Program-made: the position numbers and the translations under genes | DNA from: Carettochelys insculpta | Taxonomy: Eukaryota > Chordata > Testudines > Carettochelyidae | Direction of reading: 5' to 3' | DNA: 64,000 bases | NCBI RefSeq assembly: GCF_033958435.1 | Contig: NC_134138.1 | Location: forward strand, 269,863,798 to 269,927,797 | The notes under the pieces: model-generated | Seen by the model: only the letters and a program-made list of their open reading frames with translations | Told to the model about the DNA's origin: nothing | The model's database searches: none | Shown here: one piece after another, positions 40,811 through 52,800 of the stretch | How the letters are laid out: every line of letters begins with the position of its first letter | Position numbering within the stretch: position 1 is the first letter of the stretch

Positions 40811-43800
40811 TGTGATGGAGTGGGGGGAGTGCAAAAGGGAGACTCAGGCTAGATATGAGCAACAAGAGCCGAATAGCTCCCAGGGGCAAAGGATGATCCT
40901 GGGGCTACAGCTGGCAGGTGTCACCACTGCCCTGAACAAAGAGGAGGGAGGAGCCAAGCTGGCTTGGAACTGGGGGGGGAGGGCGGGGGCCACAGGTAGA
41001 GGCTAGGGGAAGGGAGACCTGGAAGGCAGCCAGCCTGAGGAGGGGGAAAGCTGCATCCCAGAGGGGCCCCCCTTGGGGTCTTCTCCCCAGGACGGGTTGG
41101 AAGGACTGTCTCTTCCGACAGCTGGTGCTGTCACTCCTGGGAGAAACTGGGCATCTGTGGCCTAAGAAACCTCTCCTGTCAGACCCTGCGGAGTGAAGTG
41201 AGAGTCGCTCCCACCAGGGGACGGGGTGCAGTGCAGGGGGACCCCTGAACCCCATCCATCACAGCAGCATCTCCCGGGGACGGGGATGGGGAACCTGCAG
41301 CACAGGGCTGGGGGGACAAAGGACACGGCTCGGGGCCCACACTAATGCCTGTCTCCATTCTTCTTCCCCGCTCTTCTCCTGTGTCCCGCACCTGCACCAT
41401 TAGAAGGACCGGAAGAGAGCGCTGGCGAGGCATCAGTGGTCCCGGAGAGCCCTCCGGGGCCATCGCTCCAGGCAAGCCCCTTGGCCGAGGACTGACCGGC
41501 CCCATGGCGGGCTAGACGGCGGACCCCGCACCACCACCAGCCGACGGCGACGGACCCCCAGCTGCTGGCCATCCACTGTCGGCAGCTGGAGGTCGCGGAG
41601 CAGCACCTGCAGCTGCAGGAGCGGGCGCTGGCCTGGCGCCAAGAGGCATGGGGGGCCTACATGGAGACTTTCAACCGCCTGGTGGACTACCTGGCCCCCC
41701 ATGCCGCGCCGGCCGCCGCAGCGCCCGACGTGCCTGCTCCACCCGCCGCACCACCAGCTGCTCCGCCCGTCGCCGTCCCGTCCGCCATCGCCCCGCCACC
41801 CACCGCCGAGGGCCGGAGCGCTGAGGGACCCCTGGAGCCAGCTGAGACTCGCCGGGCATATCTTCCAGTCTGGCCTGACCCCAGCCAGCCCTGGACAGGG
41901 CTGTGGCCGCGGCGGGGCTCCTGGCCGCCCACGCCCAGTGCCGGACTTTAGGGGAGAGGGGCCCGGGACGTGCCCCCACCCCTTGTATATATTTGGAACT
42001 TATTATTTTGTGCCCCCCGTTTGCCCTGTCCCCCCATGTAAATAGTTCTCCCCTTTATCCTCCCTGGTTTTCTTTTTATTACTGAGCACACTTTTTTCTT
42101 ACTATTGTTTTATTTGTACATATTACTTTGGTTCCACACGTTGTATATAGTTTGTTCTTGTTTTATATATTTATAGTTAAAAAAAAAAAGTTCTCAAAGA
42201 AAAAGCAGTTTAAGTTCAGCCACAAGTGTGTGCTGTCATTTGTCCAGGAAAAGTGGGAGCGGGGTGCGGTTGGCTGCTCCATGGTGTGGGCGTTGGGGCA
42301 GGAGTGTGGTGGAGGAAGGGGCGGGCAGTGGGGGGCCTGGCAGAGTTCAGCCCACGGCCTCATCATCAAAGTGGGCCCACAGGGCCTCCCGGACCCGGGT
42401 CCCTTCGGGGTCCACCTGCCGACTGGGGGCAGCGGGTGGCTGCATGTCGGCCCTGCCGGCCTCCACAGCCCAGCCCTGGAAAAAGGCCTCCCCCTTGCTC
42501 TCCACCAAATTGTGCAGGGCGCAGCAGGCACCCACAATCAGGGGGATGTTGTTGGGGCCCGCATCCAGGCGGGTCAGGAGACATCTCCAGCGACCTTTCA
42601 GGCGGCCAAATGAGCGCTCCACCACCTGGCGCGCGTGGTTCAGGCGCTCGTTGAAGCACTCCTGGCTAGCGGAGAGATGGCCCATGTACGGGTGCATGAG
42701 CCAGGGCCGGAGCGGGTATGCCGCATCTGCGATGACGCAGAGAGGCATGGTGGTGTCCCCCAGAGGGATCTCCCGCTGGGGGATGTAGGTCCCCGCCTCC
42801 AGCCGGCGGCACAGGCCCGAGTTCCGGAAAACCCGGGCGTCGTGGGTGCTGCCAGGCCAGCCCACATAAATGTCCTGGAAACGTCCCCGGCTGTCCACCA
42901 AGGCCTGGAGGACCACAGAATGGTAGCCCTTGCGATTCAGGTATCGTCCTCCACTGTGATGTGGGGCGCGGATGGGGATGTGAGTCCCATCCAGAGCCCC
43001 GAAGCAGTTGGGGAAGCCCAGGTTGGTAAAGGCCACGATGGTGGCATCTGGGTCCCCCAGCCTCACGAGCCTGTGCAGGAGCATGGTGTTGATGGCACGC
43101 ACAACCTGCAGGGAAAGCACATGGGACAGCACCAATGAGGGGTGAGCAGGGTGTGCGTGGCCCTGCCCTGCCCTCCTCTGCCCTGCCCTCCCCCGCCCTC
43201 CCCTCCCCTCCTCTGCCCTGCCCTGGCCTCCCCTCCCCTCCCCTGCCCTGCCCTCCTCTGCCCTGCCCTCCCCCGCCCTCCCCTCCCCTCCTCTGCCCTG
43301 CCCTGGCCTCCCCTCCCCTCCCCTGCCCGGGCCCCCCCTCCCCTGCCCTGCCCTCCCCCCGTGGGTTCTCTTACCTCCATGAGGACAGCCCCGACGGTGG
43401 CCTTGCCGACACCAAACTGCTGCCCCACGGATCGGTAGCTGTCGGGAGTGGCCAGCTTCCAGACAGTGATGCCGACCCATTTCTCCACTGTGAGGGCACG
43501 CCGCATGGCAGTGTCCTGGTGCCTGAGTGCGGGGGTGAGCCACTGGCACAGCTCCAGAAATGTCTGCCGGCTCATCCTGAAGTTCCTGAGCCAGCGGTCG
43601 TCATCCCACTCCCCAAGCACCAGCCGCTCCCACCAGTCGGTGCTGGTGGGGTAGCTCCACAGCCGCCGGCGTGTGAGGCGGGGGTGGGGGCGGGGTGCTG
43701 CAGGGTTGGGGGTTGAGCCCTGCTGCCCTGGGGGCAGCTCCTTCTCCGGTGTAGCAAGGAGGTGCTCAGCTGCCTCCTGCATGGCATGGAGCAGGGCAAG

Positions 43801-43834
43801 CCCTGCTCCTGCCAGGAGGGCTGGGTGGACCTCT

Positions 43835-43867
<33 letters not shown>

Positions 43868-46800
43868 GGTTCCATGACTGCGTCGCCCGGGGTCTGTGTG
43901 CCTATGGCTCCTCAGACCGCGTGTTGTGCAGGCTGAGTGTGTCTGGGAGGGGCCCTTTAAGGGAGCGGCTAGCTGTTGCCCCGGAAGCGCTAGTCTGCCC
44001 TGTGACCCTGTCTGCAGCTGTGCCTGGCATCCCTATTTCGATGTGTGCTACTTTGGCATGTAGACGTTCCCTCGCTGCGCCTATTTCGATGTTGGGCTGC
44101 GCAACGTCAAAGTTGAACATCGACGCTGCCAGCCCTGGAGGATGTGTAGACGTTATTCATCGAAATAGCCTATTTTGATGTCGCTACATCGAAATAAGCT
44201 ATTTCGATGTAGGCTTCACATGTAGACGTAGCCTATAAGAGGTAAGAAGCAAATTTTTATTGACTTTTAGTTCCCTCTTTTAATTTTACTAGACTGACCC
44301 ATTCTGGCCAAGAAAGCAAAGCTTATTAAATGTTTTCAGTCCAAATTTCCCCCCCCAGAAATCATGTCCAACTTCTACTGACTACAGCAGGAATTATGTG
44401 AACAACACTAAGGGCAGAATTTTGCCTTTTGTATTTTAGAGTTAAGGACAAAGAACAATTCCTTACATAAAAATAAAAAACACCTACCCCAGATGGGTGC
44501 TCTCAACATTTCTTTTAAAACATGAAGCATGACAAATTCAGCTACAAACCCCATCAAATGATAGCAACAATCAGCTAATCTATACAGCATCTTAGTAAAT
44601 AACACCCTATTCTTCTCAGATTCCACCGTCAGCCACTGACTTCCTACCCACAAATTCCATATTTGTAACACACTGTAGCCGTGTCTACATGTGCACGCTA
44701 TTTCGAAGTAGCAGCGCCAACTTCGAAATAGCGCCCATCACGGCTACACGTGTTGGGCGCTATTTCGAAGTTGAAATCAACGTTAGGCAGCGAGATGTCG
44801 AAGTCGCTAACCCCATGAGGGGATGGGAATAGCGCCCTACTTCGACGTTCAACTTCGAAGTAGGGAACGTGTAGACGATCCGCATCCCGCAACATTGAAA
44901 TAGCGGGGTCCTCCATGGCGGCCATCAGCTGGGGGGTTGAGAGATGCTCTCTCTCCAGCCCTTGTGGGGCTCTATGGTCACCGTGTGCAGCAGCCCATAG
45001 GCCAGGGCTTCTGGCTGCTGCTGCTGCAGCTGGGGATCCATGCTGCACGCACAGGGTCTGCAACTAGTTGTCGGCTCTGTGTATCTTGCGCTGTTTAGTG
45101 AAAGTGTGTCTGGGAGGGGCCCTTTAAGGGAGCGACTTGCTGTTGAGTCCGCCCTGTGACCCTGTCTGCAGCTGCTCCTTGCACCCTTATTTCGATGTGT
45201 GCTACTTTGGCATGTAGACGTTCCCTCGCAGGGCTTATTTCAATGTGGTGCTGCGCAACTTCGATGTTCAACATCAGCGTTGCCAGCCCTGGAGGACACG
45301 TAGACGTTATTCATCGAAATAGGCTACTTCGATGTAGGGTTCACGTGTAGACGTAGCCTGTGAAGGTCAATGTATTCTGGCTATCACAGACCAAAGTGGG
45401 GATGAGTGTCTCAAAGTCAACAGGCCCTTCTAGGAAACATCCCACCAATAGCCCCTTTTCTTTTAAACCAAGGGACCTCCATCTTGCTTCTGTGGATCTC
45501 AGCTGCAGCTGCATTGCAAGACAAGAGACATGATCTTTCAAGCAGGTAAATCCCAGGCCTTTAAGAGTCAAAGACAATTGTAATCATAATTCAGAAATTC
45601 TTGGGCAGCCAGCTCAGAATACAAAACACTAATGTACTAAATGGCAAGAATCACTATGTCCAACAAGTCTTTCCCTTGAAAGAACATGAGACCAAATCTG
45701 GCTCTGAATAAGGGTGGCAAAGACTCACCTCCATGTTCATAATAGCTTCCTGTTTATAATAGTTATGAATGTACCAAGATCATTAGTGCCAAAAATATTC
45801 TAGGGAATAGAGAAGATAAATCTGGCACTTGGAACAGGTACACATGAACATTAGTGTAAAGACCACCATTTCAACCCATGCCTAAGCCAGCTCTTGATCA
45901 ACCCATGCCACCTGAAATAAACAATGGGGTCAAGAATGTGGATGGAATATATTTGATATGCAACACTGCAGGAAATCACAAGCAATATTTTTTAGTATTT
46001 TACTGGGCATTTGTCGTTTCTGTGACAAATTTAAACTTTTTTCAAATGCATTTTGAAAAAGACCCAATCCTGCAAGATGCTGACAGCCTTCCAGGAGATT
46101 CCTATTAATATCAGTGGGAGCTGACTTCACTCATTGCCCCTGAGGACATGCTCATCATATCACAGAACTAGGCCAGCAGGAATTTCTGCTAAACACACTA
46201 CAAATATAAACAAAACAAAAAATGGCAAAACATTATTGCAGCTAACAAAATTTGTGCTGTAGTCAGCAGATGTGCAAAAACTGGTTTGTTCATTATGATA
46301 AGAAAACTCAAAATTACTTTTCTGATTTGGGGGATACATTTTTAGTGTCCCTAAAACTGAGAAACAAATGACAAAGAAGATAAAGTAAATAGCTCTGCGC
46401 AGGGGTTTTTAGACCTATAATACCAGTCTTATAAAGAAGGTCTTGGAATGACTTACATTTTCGTTCCTTTCAGTTAAGCAAGCTTGACTTTCTTGTATTT
46501 TCCACCGTGCTGGCAATTGACTTAGGTTTTGAATCTCAAAGGTACTTAACACATTTTCTCCCAATTTAATCAAACCTAAATGGAGCGATGGAACATTGAT
46601 TGTGAGAGCCGGACCCTAGGACACCAAGAAACATACATTACAATGGATAACATCAAAACTGCCTGATTAAAAACACACATTTGCTAAGATTTGTGCTTAT
46701 ATTTACTTACAACAGAAGGCAAAGGTTCAGTATATAACACAGAAGAGATCCGAAAAGCATCAAGAAAATATCTGTCTTCTGACTAATACATCTCACTACA

Positions 46801-49800
46801 CTGATATTTCTTTGCGGTCCAGGAAATCCCTCAATGCCAGCTTGCAAAGGGCATTCAATACCATAACTCACCCCAGGCCTGACACCCTCCCCACAAAAAA
46901 ACACAGTTGTCATAATCTGTATCTAAAAGGTGTCACATAAAGTATCATATGTAATAGACTGGTCATTAATATTATTGAATGATGACTGTACCAGCGGTGT
47001 ATTAAGAAATTACAAATACATGCTAAAATATGTTCTTAAAAGGTGTTCAGCAAACAGTGCATAAGCCCAGCCTGTCCTTGACAAAGGAATGCGTTGATCC
47101 TATTTTTCTGTGTTTCCAGTGTAAACTGAGCCAGATGACACCTCCGAGGAAAATGAAGAGTATATCTACATATAAGGGAAAACCATTAAGCTAAATGTGC
47201 CATGTGTGGAAGAGAAAACTTAATGATTATGATGCAGTCTTCCTGGCTCTTGAAAGAGTGACAGTAGACATCAGGAAATATAAACAGAAATAGCCAGTTT
47301 GGCTTTCATCATCTCTGGTGGTCAAAGGGAAAGCAGCATTTGAGTCATGAAGGCTATGTCTACACTAGCCCCCCACCCCGTTTCGAAAGGGGGATGCTAA
47401 TGAGACACTTTGGGATACACTAGCGAGGCGCTGCAATGAATACACGGAACCTCATTAGCATAATGGCAGCCACGGCACTTCAAAAGTGCTGCTTTCGATC
47501 ATGCATGGCTCATCTACAAGAGGTCCTTTTCGAAAGGACCCCGCACACTTCAAAATCCTCTTATTCCTATAACTGAATAGGAATAAGGGGATTTTGAAGT
47601 CTGCAGGATCCTTTAGAAAAAGACCCCGTGTAGACGAGCCACGCGTGATTGAAAGCAGCACTTTCGAAGTGCTGCAGCTGCCATTATGTTAATGAGGCAC
47701 TGCATATTCTTTGTGGTGCCTCATTAGCATATACTGAAGTGTCTCATTAGCATCCCCCCTTCGACGGGGGGCGGGGGTGGTGGTGCTAGTATAGACATAG
47801 CCGAAGAGTAGATCCTCTTGGCCTGAAAACTAAGAGTAGCTGGAAATAACTATTGGTAAGAAATCTGCTTATACAAAGATTGCAGCTTGCTAAAGTTAAG
47901 TTTTAGTCATTAGACAGTATGTTTTGTTTTGTTTTACTTGTAACCATATCTATATCTTCTGTTTTATTTATCATGTAAATAGCCATTCTTTGTTAATAAA
48001 CCACTTTATTTTATCTTAAAATCTTCTTAATGCTGTGCACTGAACTGAAGGGTGAAGCTAAATTAATAGGATGATGTGTGTTCTGTCTTCTTGGAGGCAG
48101 TGAACTTAACTGCTGCCACTATCCAGTGAGAGAGACACTGCAGGTAAGATGGTTTGGGGAGATTTGGGACTGAAAAAGCTGTTGGTGTTTTCTTGTAAGG
48201 AGTAACCAGCCTGCTGGAAACCAGGGTGAGGCCACTGTACTGTGAGCATGCTTCTGGTATCAGGGCTCTGAGCCAAAACTGCACAGTACAGAAGCATTCA
48301 GGGTTGCAGGACAGATGGTGACAGAACTGGTACTGGTCTGGGTAATGACCCCCTTTCCCCCCAAGTCAAATTTATCTCAGTATTTTTATGTGAATTTAGT
48401 ATTCTTAAAAAAGCTTATGAGAACCCTGAAGACTCTAATCCTATTTTGGGGCCTGATCCAAACCCCACTAAAGTCAGTGGGAGTCTTTCCATTTATTTCA
48501 GTGGGTTTTGGATTAGGCCCTTTCTGCAGAGAGCACATACAACAGAGAGAGCAACAGAGGAAGGCTGCTCATACTGCCTTAACCTATATCCTTCCTACAT
48601 TGTGGGCCAGGCTTCTAGAAAGCCTGGACTATCTTTCTGTAGCAGCAATTTGCAACCATGAACTTTGCAAAAACAAACTGAAGAAACAACTGCACCAACA
48701 ACTCAAATGTGCTCTACCTACTTAATTGTGAGCATAAACTGGTTCTTTCAGATTTGGCTTTCCCTTATATTTGTGGAGATACAATCCATACGCACAAAAA
48801 AGACAGGCCCTTTAAAAACCTAAATCCCTTGAAAATCTAGTCTTGTACTTCAACTCTAGGACCATTTCAGCATCCTGCCTATAACCTACACAAATTAATA
48901 TAACGGGTGACAACCCAGGTTCCTGTCTCTGTTCCCTCAGAACAAAGTTGAAAAGAGTTTGGTTGCTCACACAGACAATGGGACACAAATTTGGCTTACA
49001 CATAACTTGATGGCATCTATCTGTTTATATGTATGAAACACAGTAACACCTGATCAATTCCAAAATTTCCAGAAATGTTTTAGGCAGCAATGGGCAGAAA
49101 CCTTTTGACTTTGGTGAAAACTGAAAAACAGAAAAGGGAGCCCCAGCACCTGGTTAGTCGACTAGCAGCTTTAACCACCTCTGTAGTTGTCTCAGGGCTG
49201 ATCTATACTTAGAAGATCAACTGTGGCACAGCTGATCTTCTGGAGTTTCATTTTGCTGAGTCTTAACAGACACAGCAAAATCAACCTCTCTGGGCTCAGC
49301 TGTTGACGGCAAGCATTAATACTTCCCAGCATAACAACATTTATTGCTTATTTAATACTAATTTTCAACTATTAAAATTATATTCCAGACAAAAAGAAAA
49401 GAAATAAGAATGGTGGGAGGGGATGGTGGGTGTACACACAGCCCTTTGCAGCGGGAGGGGAGATAAATCCAGGAGCCCTGTCATAAGAGAGAAGAAGGAT
49501 ACAGAGGTAGTGGCATGGGAAGAATCAGGAATGGGGGAATGAAAGGAACCCTAATGGTGAAATGAGCTCAGCCTATCAAAGCAACAAAATATGCAGCCCT
49601 CTAGTTTATGTATACCTATTATTGTAAGAGTCCCGACTAGTGATGAAACAACGGATATCTTCTACATATTGAATGGAGATCACTAACTCATTTCATATAG
49701 GCAATTCACCAGCCTTTATATGTAACAAATGTAAGACCCTGAAAAGGTGAGGGTAAGAGAGAGAGAGAGAGAGAGTACATGCACATCTCTCCATACTTTA

Positions 49801-52800
49801 TCTATGCATATCAGTTCCCTTAGACATCCACTCCTCCTAAAATATACTTGTCACCTTGAAAGCAGCTTCCACATGCAGCACAACTGGCTCCTTAGAATGT
49901 TCGATTTTACAGTGCAGGTTATGGGTGGCATATCCAGGTCTGCCCCCAGTAATATTCAATTCAAATTCACAGAAATCATTCACTTCTAGAAAAGAAAAAT
50001 TCAGCTTCTTCTTAATATCATTCCCCTTCTCCCACTTAAAAAACAAACCACACCCAGTCTCTCTTCCAATCCCCACAGCCTTCAGAAATAAATGGGAAAA
50101 CTTTGGTTCAGGCCCTTATTTCACAAACATATTGACAACATCAGACACTAAGGCTATGTTTACACTCCAGGGATCTTTCAAAAGAAGTTTTCCCAGATGA
50201 TCTCTTCCGAAAAAAACTTCTTTTGAACGACCGCATCCACATAAAAAAGTGGATCAAATAATCAGTCTGCTCTTTGCGTAGAGAGTGTCCTCACAGCCCC
50301 TGCTCTTTTGAAAGGGGCTGGGGATCGAAAAATCCATCACTATGAGGACTGCTTTCTCAAGAAAAGGGCCCCTGGGGGGGTCTACACATATTCTTTTCCA
50401 AAATAATCTTTTGGACAAAGGTGTTCTTCCTCATCTGGGAGAGAAAGAAGGCTGCTGGAAAAAGTGCTGCATTCTTTTGATTTCAGATCAAAAGAGTGTA
50501 TTTTGTGTGTAGATGTTCTGCATGTTCTTTTGGAAGAGGCCTGTTGCTTTTTTTTTTTTCAAAAGAAATTGCTAGTGTAGGCACAGCCAAAGAAAGAAGT
50601 GGTAGAGTAACATTCAACAGTTTAAGTATTTCTAATAATTATTTACAAAGCTCAGAAACTTTACCTAAGACTCCAGTGTGAGGTTCAACTTCAACTATAT
50701 CACATGCACTGATTTTCCCCCAGGAATATTTGATGGATGATTTGCTGTTATTCCACATCTAAAACAATTGAAAAATTAATGAGCTAAATAATACATTCTA
50801 AGCTTTTAAAGCTGTCTGCAAAAGGCCAATACATTGTCAATAGTGCTGCCTTAGAAAGTATTTCAGTGTTTGCATTGTTTCAATTTTATCTTCAACAGTG
50901 AACTCATGTCAAAAACCTATCTACTATAAATATTGAGTGGTAGCCATGTTAGTCTGTACTCTAACAAGACAAAGCAGCAGAAATGTAGCACTTTAAAGAC
51001 TAAGAAAATTATTTATTCAGTGATGAGCTTTTGTGGGAAGAAGCAGGTCTGTCCCACGAAAGCTCATGACCGAATAAATCATATTGTTAGTCTTTGAAGT
51101 GCTACATTTCTGCTGCTTTGTTATGTTATAAATATGTTAGTATCAGTTTTAGAACCTGACAGGTCTATCTAGTTTCAAGCATGGCCTCTATCACCATACT
51201 ACCTGAGCACCTTCAAGAACAAACAAAAACATAAAACTCAAGAGTTCAAAGCAACACCGATGAATAAAGTTGAACGCAGAAAAGTATGGATATTCAATGC
51301 AGATGTTAGACTATAGCTAAGTATTCTCTCCAGTAACACTTGTTGTACCTAGTAACATTCACTGAACAACATCATAAAGTTAGAAGCAAACAAACCTTAA
51401 ATGTTTTTTTCACATTTACACCAATAAAGTTTTCTCCGGGGATGATGATAACATACGGTTCCAAAAGGAGTTGAAATGGTTCTGTTGATCCTTTAACTTC
51501 TATTTCCAGTGCAATCACATCATCTGTTTTGGATTCTGAATTTCCAAACATCTCCAGCTTTTCTGAGCTTTGTGAAGAAATCATTAGAAATACTGAGCAG
51601 GTTTTGCACTTATGTACAATCCAATCTAGTCTGATAGAGGGTCTGGTTTCCCTGTAATATACACTGTTGTGAATCACATGTAACTTTACTGAAGCCATGA
51701 ATAAAATTGGAATGGGAGGAGAATCAGGCTCGGGATATCTAAAGGTTAGAATAGTAAACTGGGAGTCAAGACTCCAGGAATCTATTGCCTGATCTATTAC
51801 CACACTGTATTGTGATAATGGGAAAATGCTTAGATTCAAATTTTTAAACTATGGGCGTATGGATCAGACAATGAGGATTAGATTCTCCTCCCATTTGCAC
51901 TGGTGTATATCCCAGAAGCCAAACAGATTTACTCTGGATATAAACCAGTAACTGAAAGGAGACATTAACCTCTAGAATGTGACCTTCAGATATACTGAGC
52001 GCTCCTAGCTCCCACTGGCTTCAGCTGAGTTTGAAGGTGCTTATGACCTCTGAGCTTCATGGCCCTGGATCTAAAATGGGACACTTAAAAATTAAAGTAC
52101 TCAAAATAACAGGTCACTTGTAGAACTGAGGGCCTTACTCTTTTGTGACGCAGCTTAAAATCATGATAGTAACATTGCCTTTCTTACAGAGATATTGTGA
52201 GAATTAACATGTGTAAAGCACTTTGAGCTCCACAGACAAAAAATGCACTACAAAGTGTTATTGATGGATGAGCACAGCGTGCACCACAACTAAACTGTAC
52301 TACTGCCAATTCCCATAACAGGCCTCTTCTGCAATTGCTCATAATCTTTTCAAACACACAGTTTACATCTGCACTAGAAGCATCTGTCGACCGTGACATC
52401 TGTTGACAGAGTTGTGTCGATGGAAACTCTAAAGCGCATCTACACACAAAAGCAGATTAACAGAGCAATCTACTCTGTCGCTGCTCTCTGCTGACAGAAG
52501 GGCTGACTGGAAGCTCTGCAAGCAGGGCTGCCCGGTGAACCGGAGACCCTCTCTGTCGACAAAAGTGTCTATGCTGCACTTCTGTGACCGAACTCAGTCA
52601 ACGGAAGCATTATTCCTCAAATTTTCAAGGGATAACACTGTTGAGACAAATGGGACACTAGGACACTATGGCTACGTCTACACGTGCCCCAAACTTCGAA
52701 ATGGCCATGCAAATGGCCATTTCGAAGTTTACTCATGAAGTGCTGAAATGCATATTCAGTGCTTCATTAGCATGCGGGCGGCAGCGGCGCTTCGAAATTG

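Larger units (their letters stand above)
39444..44233. mobile_element. Full-length two-gene PIF/Harbinger transposon
   Basis: 4,790 bp flanked by TAT (39,441-39,443 and 44,234-44,236), the 3-bp target size of Harbinger. The ends AGCCGTGTCTACACGTG and CATGTAGACGTAGCC are inverted copies with an inner set of TTCGAA/ATCGAAAT subterminal motifs. It carries two convergent genes: a Myb/SANT-like DNA-binding protein on plus and a DDE transposase on minus, their 3' ends near 42,000-42,350. Harbinger elements are known to need both proteins. Shorter relatives at 29,790, 44,677 and 59,042 share its ends. Confidence 0.88.

Noticed and set aside
39750..42000. CpG-rich stretch resembling a promoter CpG island
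   Set aside because: The composition follows the GC-rich coding and intron sequence of the Harbinger element, inside a host-gene intron far from any first exon.
43135..43716. Long plus-strand proline-rich open frame (193 codons)
   Set aside because: It is the antisense of the transposase and of the C-rich repeat in its intron; low-complexity content and no domain.
48315..48725. 136-codon plus-strand frame
   Set aside because: No start context, family motif or splice sites, and it lies in a host intron on the opposite strand.
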